Source of the DNA: Alishewanella agri BL06
GTDB taxonomy: Bacteria > Pseudomonadota > Gammaproteobacteria > Enterobacterales > Alteromonadaceae
Reading direction: 5' to 3'
Length of the DNA stretch: 64,000 nucleotides
Assembly (NCBI RefSeq): GCF_000272005.1
Contig: NZ_AKKU01000001.1
Span: 124,001-188,000 of the forward strand
Below are positions 19,005 to 26,734 of the stretch, piece by piece (positions within the stretch are counted from its first letter, which is position 1; each line of letters starts with the position of its first letter). The translations under genes were made by a program, and so were the position numbers. The notes under the pieces are model-generated. The model was not told where the DNA came from. It did not search any database and saw only the letters and a program-made list of their open reading frames with translations.

Positions 19005-19679
19005 TTACGATTTTTGACGTCTTCTGTTTAAAAGCAGACCAACTAAACCCAAACCAAGAATACCAATTGATGCTGGAGCAGGTACTGTAACAGCTGAATT
19101 CAAACCAACAACGATGTTGTCGATTTCAAATGCACGTGAACTCGTGTTGGTCATTCTGAACGCTGTAAAGTTCTCATTTTGATTAAATACAATGTTAACG
19201 TAGCGGTTAGAATTGTCACGGTTACCAGATTGCAGTTGGAAAATATCCAGAATGGTAGTGCCGGTCAAAATGTTAAAAACGTTATTACCCAGCTGAAAAT
19301 TAATTGGTACGAAAACATTATTAACGATATTACCAAACTCAAGAGCGTTATAGGTGTCAATACTACCGTAATAGATACCTAAATATCCGATATAGTCACC
19401 TGGTCTTTGTTGGGCGATAAAACCGGTATAGTCAACAACCATTGACGCATTGGCCGGGTTAACATTGTAATGCGGTGCATAACCAAAACATGTTGTATTG
19501 GCGTTGTCATGGGCAGCCTGCGCTGTATTGCCCTGTTGAACACCAATGCCACCTGTGCCGCTTACACTAAGCGCTCCGGCAGAGTTTACACCACAGCCAG
19601 CAGTCTGAATTTCTAACCAGCTAGGCAGAGGTGTGCCATAAACTCCAGTGTTTCGACTTAATATACGACATGTAGTCAC
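19005..19679 (-). CDS. PEP-CTERM protein lacking a signal peptide (probably 5'-truncated)
   Basis: A 224-codon frame that ends with a clear sorting tail: VPAPASIGILGLGLVGLLLN followed by a basic cluster RRRQKS. This is a PEP-CTERM domain with the variant motif PAP. The mature part is Asn/Gly/Thr-rich and of low complexity, as usual for the family. The N-terminus is abnormal. The frame begins at a GTG at 19679 that overlaps a sigma-54 promoter, there is no hydrophobic signal peptide in any frame upstream, and no Shine-Dalgarno precedes it. Either the signal-peptide segment was deleted, leaving a pseudogene, or translation starts at an unrecognised site. XrtA could not process it without export. 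Confidence 0.6.
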   Translation of the reverse strand: MTTCRILSRNTGVYGTPLPSWLEIQTAGCGVNSAGALSVSGTGGIGVQQGNTAQAAHDNANTTCFGYAPHYNVNPANASMVVDYTGFIAQQRPGDYIGYLGIYYGSIDTYNALEFGNIVNNVFVPINFQLGNNVFNILTGTTILDIFQLQSGNRDNSNRYVNIVFNQNENFTAFRMTNTSSRAFEIDNIVVGLNSAVTVPAPASIGILGLGLVGLLLNRRRQKS

Positions 19680-19696
19680 TGCATATAGGGTGCCAG
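19680..19696 (-). promoter_or_regulatory. Sigma-54 (-24/-12) promoter of truncated PEP-CTERM gene
   Basis: The minus strand reads CTGGCACCCTATATGCA. TGGCAC and TGCA are at exact RpoN spacing (GG to GC, 12 bp from first G to first G). Transcription should start around 19670, that is inside the long reading frame, which leaves no room for a leader and signal peptide. Confidence 0.75.
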
Positions 19697-19974
19697 ATAT
19701 ATAACTATTTGTTATTTCTTATAAAATGAACACTTTTTTTGGGGGGTATGTGCGGTGTGTAAACTATTCTGACACTGGTCTTATTTCTACCGCAATATAG
19801 GTAATGCGTTCGAAGAACGGGGTTTATTGAATAGTAAAATAGAAACGGTATAAGTAAACAGCCTGGAGCTTTGCGGATATCTCTTTATTCCACTAAGTAG
19901 GTTATACAGCCTAACATCGCTAACTGCTGATTATTAAGCCTCTCTACCATATTTATCTGGCACTCTTAAAAATG
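19697..19974. other. AT-rich intergenic region upstream of truncated PEP-CTERM gene
   Basis: I see no gene here. It contains the candidate activator motif at 19743-19763 and otherwise unremarkable AT-rich sequence up to the terminator at 19975. Confidence 0.5.
19743..19763. promoter_or_regulatory. Candidate PrsR upstream box, copy A
   Basis: GGGG, nine bases, then TGTGTAAA on the plus strand. It lies 62 bp upstream of the -24 element of the sigma-54 promoter. A similar element lies upstream of the second PEP-CTERM promoter (20922-20942). Enhancer-type binding by PrsR is inferred. Confidence 0.35.
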
Positions 19975-20002
19975 AAAAAAGGCGGTTAAATCCGCCTTTT
20001 TT
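19975..20002. terminator. Bidirectional terminator downstream of PEP-CTERM gene
   Basis: AAAAAAGGCGG / CCGCCTTTTTT hairpin with a 6-base loop, immediately after the stop of the minus-strand PEP-CTERM gene at 20018. Confidence 0.85.
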
Positions 20003-20017
20003 AAAAAAAATTATAAA

Positions 20018-20803
20018 TCACTTCTTCATAAAACGGCGAGTACCCGCCAAACCCAGAAGACCTAAACCTAACAAAGCAATTGAGGCTGGTTCTGGTATGG
20101 ATGCAAATTGTCCATTAGCTGAACCAGTACGGATACCACTGAACTCGGCAGAGCCTTGTAGGAACAAGTCTGACATACCAGTGTTACGGTCTAGCTCACT
20201 AACTACGCCAGGTAAACCACCTGTAACGCTTAAAGTTGATTGGACAAATCCACCTAAAATTGAACCGTCTAACCAGAAATTATCAAATTTTAAACTTGCC
20301 CATAAATTACCGCTCTGGAACCCATTAACATTCAGGTAAGAGTTTGATGTAACTGAAAAAACGCTCACTGGACTCTGGTAGTAAATATTTAACCAGGAAT
20401 TGGTAGTATCAAAAATGACAGAACCACCACTGACGCCTGACACAGCTAAACCGCCAAAAGCGAACGTCAATACGCAACTGGTACAGTAGCTGAACTCACC
20501 AGGGATGCCAATATTGCCAAGTAACGTACGGCTGTCAAAAATCTGGTCGAATAAACCAACACCAGATAACAAGCCTGCGCCAGGTGTTACCGCATTGCCA
20601 TCTACGAGTCTAGTTATACCATTGATATCAACTGTGTAACTAGATGGATCCGCATACCATTGTTGGAAGTTAAAGCTACCCGCGATTCCACCGTTACTGA
20701 TTGGGTCCCATGTTACACCGCCAGCGGTAACAGGCGATGCGTCCACAGAGTAGCTTGCTACCGCAAGTGCCGCAGCACCGATAAAGCTCGTTACATATTT
20801 CAT
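20018..20803 (-). CDS. PEP-CTERM sorting domain protein
   Basis: A 261-aa predicted XrtA substrate. The N-terminal signal peptide is MKYVTSFIGAAALAVASYSV, cleaved near DAS. The middle is Ser/Gly/Asn-rich with two close cysteines (SYCTSCV). The C-terminus is a textbook PEP-CTERM: SIPEPASIALLGLGLLGLAG followed by TRRFMKK. I place the start at 20803 because AAGGAGAA lies six to seven bases upstream. A longer frame starting at 20866 would begin inside the sigma-54 promoter and put the signal peptide internally. Expression is probably PrsKR/sigma-54 dependent. Its specific function is unknown; family members are thought to be surface or matrix proteins. Confidence 0.9.
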   Translation of the reverse strand: MKYVTSFIGAAALAVASYSVDASPVTAGGVTWDPISNGGIAGSFNFQQWYADPSSYTVDINGITRLVDGNAVTPGAGLLSGVGLFDQIFDSRTLLGNIGIPGEFSYCTSCVLTFAFGGLAVSGVSGGSVIFDTTNSWLNIYYQSPVSVFSVTSNSYLNVNGFQSGNLWASLKFDNFWLDGSILGGFVQSTLSVTGGLPGVVSELDRNTGMSDLFLQGSAEFSGIRTGSANGQFASIPEPASIALLGLGLLGLAGTRRFMKK

Positions 20804-20849
20804 CTCGTTCTCCTTGATAAATCTTCTGATACGAAGTTTCATCCTTACA

Positions 20850-20866
20850 TGCTTGAAACGTGCCAA
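20850..20866 (-). promoter_or_regulatory. Sigma-54 (-24/-12) promoter of PEP-CTERM gene
   Basis: The minus strand reads TTGGCACGTTTCAAGCA. The -24 TTGGCACG is a perfect consensus and the -12 GC is at exact spacing. The predicted start near 20840 gives a leader of about 37 bases before the ATG at 20803. Confidence 0.8.
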
Positions 20867-20921
20867 CTTTAGTGTGTTTTTAAGTTATTGATTTTTATGC
20901 ATTTTTATATTGGCTGCATGG

Positions 20922-20942
20922 CGGGGAGCGAGTTTGTGTAAA
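20922..20942. promoter_or_regulatory. Candidate PrsR upstream box, copy B
   Basis: GGGG, eight bases, then TGTGTAAA (20935-20942) on the plus strand. It is 71 bp upstream of the -24 element of the promoter at 20850-20866, about one helical turn further than copy A. It overlaps the start of the prsT terminator. Confidence 0.35.
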
Positions 20943-20970
20943 AAATGCTGACAGCCAAAGCTGTCAGCAT
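20941..20970 (-). terminator. Terminator of prsT
   Basis: On the minus strand, TGCTGACAGC, a 4-base loop and GCTGTCAGCA form a perfect 10-bp stem followed by TTTTTT. It lies just past the prsT stop. Confidence 0.9.
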
Positions 20971-20976
20971 TGAAGG

Positions 20977-23736
20977 TTAGAGAGAGGCAGACAATTGTTG
21001 TTGCCGAGCTTTATGCTCTGCAGATCCGGCATTAATACTATTAAGCACCTCGCGAGCTTTTACTGTATTCCCAATTTGGATTAGTGATTCTGCATAATTG
21101 AGTTGTACTTCAGGATGGTTCGGGCGGATCGCCAACGATTTTTCAAATTGGACGATAGCTTCCTTGTGTTGACCTTGAAGCTTTAAAATTTTACCGTAGG
21201 TATCAAGAATATCGGGATGCTGGGGTAGTTTACCCAAGGCTTTTTCAGCATATGGAAGCGCTTTTTGTGCTTCGCCACTCTGAGCTAAAACCCAAGCATA
21301 ATTATTCAGGATAAGCGGGTTTTCTGGATCCTTTTGAAAAATATCAAAATAAATCTCCCTGGCTTTTTCAACATCATCCTGCAGTACTAAACTGCCATAA
21401 AAGCTATATACTCTTTGATCTTGTCCATGCTTGGCAAAATGGTCCTCCAGAAAACGGATCGCACGACGGAATGACACATCTCTGGCTAATGCTTCTGCGA
21501 TGGCAATAGCAGTTAAGGAATCTGGAACGGCATTGTAGGAATCCTGAAGTGTTTTTAGTCCAAGGGCTAGTTGACCTGCCAGCAGCTGCATTCTGCCTTT
21601 ATGGAACAACATTTGTGGTTGGCTGCTAATCTCTTTTGGTAACTGTTCCAGAACGGCAAGAGCTGCTGGATAGTCTTCAGAGTCATTAAGTAAGGCCAGT
21701 TGCACTAATTTTATGTTGGTGTCGTTTGGTAACCGTTTCCGCAAATTATCAACAACAGCTAAGGCCTCTTTCATTCGCTTATTCAACGCAAGAATATTCG
21801 CATATGCCAGAGCGGCTTGTTGATTTCGCTCATCCTGTTTAAACCAACGCTCTGTAACTGCAAGTGCCTGTGGTAGTTTTTGTTGATTGACATAGGCGTT
21901 TGCCAGCACCGGATAACCTGTAACTGGAAAACCCGTGTTATCGCTTAGTTTTGGTTCCAACAAAGCGACTATGGCATCAAACTGTTGCTCCTGTTGATAG
22001 ATAGTAAGTAACAAGCCCAGTAGGCCTTGATTATCCGGTGCCTTTTGTTGCGCTGCCTGGATCTGAGCAATAATGGGGGACGTTTCTTTGTTCAGCGATT
22101 TATTAATACCGTATAAACCAAGGTATGCTGGGACATAGTCAGGCTGCAAATTCACCGCTTTTTGCAATAAGGCTATAGCTTGGTCTGGTTGTTCTTGTTG
22201 TTGCGCCACGGCAGCCAACAAATACTGAGTGAACGCATTTTTTGCGTCCGCCTGCTCTGCTTCATTAAGGAACTTCTCTGCCTCAGTAAAATTGGCCGAT
22301 AGCATCGCGGTTAAGGCTTTAAGGTTATAACCAGTATTTGCGGTTTCAGGTTGTTTTAACCATTCATCAGCCAGCGCTGACGCCTTATCATATTGTTGTT
22401 GGCGAATATAACTGGCAGCAAGTGTCAGACGCGCGTCATGCCGGGCCGGATCTATCAGTAACGCTTGTTCAAGATCCCGGATCCCCGCTGTCATTTGTTC
22501 AGGGATGCCGAGCTTAAGTTGCCCCATTGCTGTTAATGCCCGGCTATCCTGAGCTAATCCGGCATCTTCCATTTGTCGCAGAATGTCATTGGCAAGGTTA
22601 GTTTCACCTGCACGTAATAATTGGAATGCAGTTGCAGCGGCAAGGTTAACATCGTCAGCTGTAAGATTAGTAGTACTTAACGAGCCCGCTGCGCTGGTTA
22701 ACTCGCCGGCCTGCAGTTGTAATGCAGTATAAAGTCGCTGTGCCGGCGGATACACACCAAGTTGTGATTGCACAGTGGCCAAATGCGCCAGCGCCTGACT
22801 ATTTAACCCCAACTGGTTATAAATAATCCCCGCTAAAATTCGGCTTGCAGTGGTGCTGAAGCGGTTTGCAATAGCACGGTCAATATATTCTTTAGCTTTG
22901 TTGAAGTCTTTTTGTTCGTAAGCAACGATAGCACTCAGGTAATTTGTTAAGCCATGTTCTGGTGCAAAACGCATTATTTGCTCGAGTTGCGCCCTGGCTT
23001 TATCTAATTCCTGATTTTTCAGTTCCAATTGCGCAACACTAAGTCTGCTGCGAAGTGCGGTAGGGACCAGTTTTAAATAGTCATAGTAAAGCGCCAGCGC
23101 TGCGTCCTCTTTGCCGAGTGAAGATTGCAATTGTGCCCGGAACAGCAAATTTTCCGCTGCGGTATTACTGTTTGCATCGATAGCTTCCAAAGTGGCTAAT
23201 GCCTCTGCGGCTGCATTATTTCTGATATGAAGCATCGCTTTCGCAAACTGTTGTAAGTCCGGCTCAGGTGCATCAACCAGCTTATCGAAGGTCGGTAGAG
23301 CATTTTCACCCGTTCCCATCTCAATCTCAGTGAGGGCCCGATAGAAACTTAAATAACGTAGTAAGGAGTCAGACAGAGTATCTTCACCTTCCATAGGTTC
23401 CAGCAGTTGCTTGTAATTTTCAGAGCGGAAACGAGTTTGGATAAGCTCCTGTGCAATCTCAGGTAAGGCAATTCCGTTGGCGATGGCTCGCAGAAGTTCT
23501 TTTTCGGCGGAGATGTAGTCGCCTGTTTGCATGTAAATGCGTCCCAGCAATACCCGGTAATCGCCATTATCCGGTGCGGCAGCAACGGCTGACTTGAGTT
23601 CTATAACCGCTTCATTAAAACGTTGTTGTTGCGCGAATTCGGTAGCTGAAGCGAAGTGCTCCTCGGCTGATTTTCCGCCACAACCGCTTAATATTATACT
23701 CAGTGCAATTGCAGCAGGCAGATAGGTTTTTTTCAT
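20977..23736 (-). CDS. prsT: PEP-CTERM system TPR-repeat lipoprotein PrsT
   Basis: A 919-aa lipoprotein made almost entirely of tetratricopeptide repeats. The N-terminus MKKTYLPAAIALSIILSGCG is a type II signal peptide with lipobox LSGC. About twenty TPR units follow (for example NGDYRVLLGRIYMQTGDYIS, LLALAAVAQQQEQPDQAIAL-like and HPDILDTYGKILKLQGQHKE). Length and composition match the PrsT family (TIGR02917), which occurs only with the PEP-CTERM/exosortase system. I choose the start at 23736 over the in-frame ATG at 23751 because GGAGA is correctly spaced before it and the signal peptide then starts at residue 1. Role in secretion or assembly is inferred from the family. Confidence 0.92.
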   Translation of the reverse strand: MKKTYLPAAIALSIILSGCGGKSAEEHFASATEFAQQQRFNEAVIELKSAVAAAPDNGDYRVLLGRIYMQTGDYISAEKELLRAIANGIALPEIAQELIQTRFRSENYKQLLEPMEGEDTLSDSLLRYLSFYRALTEIEMGTGENALPTFDKLVDAPEPDLQQFAKAMLHIRNNAAAEALATLEAIDANSNTAAENLLFRAQLQSSLGKEDAALALYYDYLKLVPTALRSRLSVAQLELKNQELDKARAQLEQIMRFAPEHGLTNYLSAIVAYEQKDFNKAKEYIDRAIANRFSTTASRILAGIIYNQLGLNSQALAHLATVQSQLGVYPPAQRLYTALQLQAGELTSAAGSLSTTNLTADDVNLAAATAFQLLRAGETNLANDILRQMEDAGLAQDSRALTAMGQLKLGIPEQMTAGIRDLEQALLIDPARHDARLTLAASYIRQQQYDKASALADEWLKQPETANTGYNLKALTAMLSANFTEAEKFLNEAEQADAKNAFTQYLLAAVAQQQEQPDQAIALLQKAVNLQPDYVPAYLGLYGINKSLNKETSPIIAQIQAAQQKAPDNQGLLGLLLTIYQQEQQFDAIVALLEPKLSDNTGFPVTGYPVLANAYVNQQKLPQALAVTERWFKQDERNQQAALAYANILALNKRMKEALAVVDNLRKRLPNDTNIKLVQLALLNDSEDYPAALAVLEQLPKEISSQPQMLFHKGRMQLLAGQLALGLKTLQDSYNAVPDSLTAIAIAEALARDVSFRRAIRFLEDHFAKHGQDQRVYSFYGSLVLQDDVEKAREIYFDIFQKDPENPLILNNYAWVLAQSGEAQKALPYAEKALGKLPQHPDILDTYGKILKLQGQHKEAIVQFEKSLAIRPNHPEVQLNYAESLIQIGNTVKAREVLNSINAGSAEHKARQQQLSASL

Positions 23737-23893
23737 GCGAACATTCTCCATTGCTCAGAACAGCCGGTGAGGCTTTTCTACCGGGCGGCAGACTAACAGT
23801 TTAGACGAATTAAAATGTATAAGATCATTCTTCCAGCATCATATTGCTCGCCGGCCAAAAATCAAGCATGATAATAACAAGAATGCTAACAGA

Positions 23894-24910
23894 ATGCTAA
23901 AAGCGCAGGTGCATGGATTGCCGATGTTTACAAACCGTTCTGATGTTGAAAATATAACTAGTCAAAAGCCTTTGTTGCAGGTCGTTATTGACACTGAAGA
24001 AGAGTTTGATTGGTCTAAAGGCCCGGACAGGTCTAAAGTTTCTGTAAAGCATTTGCAGCAGTTACACTTGATACAGGATATTTTCGAGCAGTACGGTTTA
24101 AAACCTTGCTATGTTGTTGATTACCCTGTTGCGACAGATCGTACCAATAACCAATTGTTAGTAGATGCTTTTCGTCACGATAAGTGTGAAATTGGCGCGC
24201 ATCTGCACCCATGGGTCAACCCACCCCATAACGAGCCGCTTTCTATCTCGAATATGTATCCCGGCAATTTGCCGTATGAGCTGCAAAAGCAAAAGCTACA
24301 GGCGTTAACGTATAAAATAACTGAAACCTTTGGTTGCAGGCCTGTTATTTACAAGGCTGGTCGTTACGGATTTGGGCCTAATACACAACAAATTCTTGAA
24401 GAATTAGCTTATCAAATCGATCTTTCTGTTTGTCCGGCGTTCGATCACAGCTACGACGGCGGGCCGGATTATCACAATTTTGGTGTTAATCCTTTTCTTT
24501 TCGGCAAGAATTTGCTCGAAATTCCGCTTACCGCTGCCTATGTCGGCATTGCGGGGAGTTACTCTCATCACTTATTTAGTTTCGCTAAGCAATATGAAAA
24601 ATTTCGGCTTCCGGGAGTATTTGCCCGGAGTGGGGTAGTTGACCGGCTTGTGTTGTCACCTGAGGGATTTACTACTGCAGAGCATGTCAAAATCACGCAA
24701 TTTTTGCTCAAACGAAATGTAAGAATTTTTACCTGGAGTTTTCACAGTTCCAGTATTGTTGTGGGTAATACCAGCTACGTGCAATCTCAAAAGCAACTGA
24801 CCGAGTTCTTAGATCGATTTAAGCGATTTTTTGACTTCTTTTTTGACACTCTCGGCGGTGCAGCAACCAGTCCAATTCAGTTTAAAAGTTTAATGGAGAA
24901 ACAAAAATGA
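23894..24910 (+). CDS. WalW-like polysaccharide deacetylase-family protein
   Basis: A 338-aa protein with an NodB-related fold. Near the N-terminus VVIDTEEEFDWSKGP carries the metal-binding aspartate. KCEIGAHLHPWVNPP provides the HxH-type ligand motif, and KAGRYGFG and TWSFHSSS provide further conserved positions. This pattern is that of WalW-type deacetylases in exopolysaccharide loci. It is the first gene of a 13-kb operon and overlaps the next start by four bases (ATGA). The start is uncertain: the ATG at 23894 or the one at 23924. It lacks a signal peptide, so it would act in the cytoplasm, perhaps on lipid-linked intermediates. Confidence 0.75.
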   Translation: MLKAQVHGLPMFTNRSDVENITSQKPLLQVVIDTEEEFDWSKGPDRSKVSVKHLQQLHLIQDIFEQYGLKPCYVVDYPVATDRTNNQLLVDAFRHDKCEIGAHLHPWVNPPHNEPLSISNMYPGNLPYELQKQKLQALTYKITETFGCRPVIYKAGRYGFGPNTQQILEELAYQIDLSVCPAFDHSYDGGPDYHNFGVNPFLFGKNLLEIPLTAAYVGIAGSYSHHLFSFAKQYEKFRLPGVFARSGVVDRLVLSPEGFTTAEHVKITQFLLKRNVRIFTWSFHSSSIVVGNTSYVQSQKQLTEFLDRFKRFFDFFFDTLGGAATSPIQFKSLMEKQK

Positions 24911-26733
24911 AGGTGTTAGGTATTTCACCACTGGACAAAGATGCAACTGTATCCGTCGTGGTTGATGGCAAAATTATTTTCGCTGCTGGCGAGGAGCGAT
25001 TCTCAAGAGTTAAGCAGCAAGATGGCTTTCCTAAACTGGCATTAGAGGCTGCACTGGCTTATACCGGCTTGCAAATATCTGACTTTGACGACGTGGCCTA
25101 TGCCTTTATGAATTGGGGAAGCGAAGCCGATGTCATAAACCGCAATCTCGACGAAGAAAAGGCCTTTATTGAACGTTTTGAGCCCCAAAATTTGCAAGAG
25201 CAAATAAAGGAAGCGTTAAAAAAAGTACCGGAACGCGTTCAGCCAATTCATGGTTTGACTGAGCCAAACGCTAAAATGGAAAAAGGCTTGTTACACAACT
25301 CCTATTACAACATGGCGGGTATTCAGAAATTTGCTTCAAACGGTATAGCATTAAAAGGCTCTAAAGCCTGGGCAGAGGAAGCTGTAAGTTCTTTTCAACG
25401 CTGGGAAAAAGAATTAACTGCAGGTCTCGCTCAGTTTGGCTGGAATAAGCCCGTTAAACGTGTTGATCATCACATGTCTCACGCGGCTAATAGTTACTAT
25501 TGCAGTGGTTTTGCCGAGGCGTTGTGCATCACTTTGGATGGATATGGCACCGGACTTGCTGGTTCAGTTTGTGAAGCTAAAAATGGCAAAATAAGACGCC
25601 TACATGGCGTCAGCTACCCTAACTCGTTAGGAACACTTTATGAACATGTCACTTCAAGTTTGGGTTTTAAGCCGGGTAGACACGAAGGCAAAATTGTTGG
25701 GTTGGCTTCCTACGGCGATCCGGATATTTTAAAAGATATATTGTTGTCCCGGATTGAGCAGAAAGACGGTGATTTTAAGATCTATGAGGCCAATAATATC
25801 TACTTTTCGCGTTATTTAGCTTCCAAATTCCCTAAAATTGATGTTGCTGCAGCTTATCAGCGAGTATTAGAAATTGTCGCAGTAAATTTTGTGCAACACT
25901 GGGTAAAGAAAACAGGTATTTCTAATGTTGTACTCTCTGGTGGTGTTACTGCAAACGTTAAGTTAAATCAGCGGATCTTTGAAGTCCACGGCGTTGAACA
26001 GCTTTTCGTGTATCCAAATATGGGAGATGGGGGCTGTGGTACCGGAGCTGCATTGTATATCAGCCAGCATGGGCAAGTACAACCGACTATTGAGAACGCC
26101 TATTTTGGCCCTGATTACTCTGAGCAAGATATGCTGAGCGCTCTGGAAGAGGCGGGTTTACAAGCTGAACGCCCAGAGAATTTAGCGGCAAGTGTCGCCG
26201 CGTTGATTAATGAAGGGCAGGTTGTTGCCAGATTTGATGGCCGAATGGAGTACGGACCTCGAGCCTTAGGTAATAGGTCCATTATGTACCATGCGCGCGA
26301 ACCAGAGGTAAACCAATGGTTAAATAAGCGCTTAGGGCGAACGGAGTTTATGCCCTTTGCACCGGTCACGTTATTTGAGGCGCGAGAGAGGTGTTATCAC
26401 AACATAGCCGGCGCCGAACATACGGCGGAATTTATGACTGTGACTTTTGATTGTACAGAGTTCATGAGAGAAAACTGCCCTGCAGCTGTTCATGTTGATG
26501 GCACGGCTCGTCCCCAGCTGATTAAACGGGATGTGAATCCTGGCTATTACGATATTTTAAAAGAGTATGAGAAATTAACCGGTATTCCAAGCCTGATTAA
26601 TACCAGTTTCAATATGCATGAAGAACCTATCGTTAACAGTCCAAAAGATGCAGTGCGAGCCTTTTTAGATGGCAAGCTTGACTATTTATTGCTCGGTCCG
26701 TTCTTGGTTAAAAATCCGGCGGAACAGCATTAA
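24907..26733 (+). CDS. NodU/CmcH-family carbamoyltransferase
   Basis: Likely transfers a carbamoyl group from carbamoyl phosphate, via carbamoyl-AMP, to a hydroxyl of a sugar or polyketide-type acceptor. The protein is 608 aa. The N-terminal Kae1-like ATPase domain shows ISPLDKDATVSVV, GEERFSRVKQ, the metal-binding HHMSHAANSYY, and SLGTLYEHVTSSLGFKPGRHEGKIVGLASYG. GGVTANVKLNQ, GDGGCGTGAALY, and the C-terminal carbamoyltransferase motif EYGPRALGNRSI with NTSFNMHEEPIV follow. It overlaps the deacetylase gene. The context implies carbamoylation of the exopolysaccharide. Confidence 0.88.
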   Translation: MKVLGISPLDKDATVSVVVDGKIIFAAGEERFSRVKQQDGFPKLALEAALAYTGLQISDFDDVAYAFMNWGSEADVINRNLDEEKAFIERFEPQNLQEQIKEALKKVPERVQPIHGLTEPNAKMEKGLLHNSYYNMAGIQKFASNGIALKGSKAWAEEAVSSFQRWEKELTAGLAQFGWNKPVKRVDHHMSHAANSYYCSGFAEALCITLDGYGTGLAGSVCEAKNGKIRRLHGVSYPNSLGTLYEHVTSSLGFKPGRHEGKIVGLASYGDPDILKDILLSRIEQKDGDFKIYEANNIYFSRYLASKFPKIDVAAAYQRVLEIVAVNFVQHWVKKTGISNVVLSGGVTANVKLNQRIFEVHGVEQLFVYPNMGDGGCGTGAALYISQHGQVQPTIENAYFGPDYSEQDMLSALEEAGLQAERPENLAASVAALINEGQVVARFDGRMEYGPRALGNRSIMYHAREPEVNQWLNKRLGRTEFMPFAPVTLFEARERCYHNIAGAEHTAEFMTVTFDCTEFMRENCPAAVHVDGTARPQLIKRDVNPGYYDILKEYEKLTGIPSLINTSFNMHEEPIVNSPKDAVRAFLDGKLDYLLLGPFLVKNPAEQH

Positions 26734-26734
26734 A

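Noticed and set aside
20804-20866. N-terminal extension of the PEP-CTERM protein
   Set aside because: The extra 21 codons overlap the sigma-54 promoter and untranslated leader, and the true signal peptide with a good ribosome site begins at 20803.
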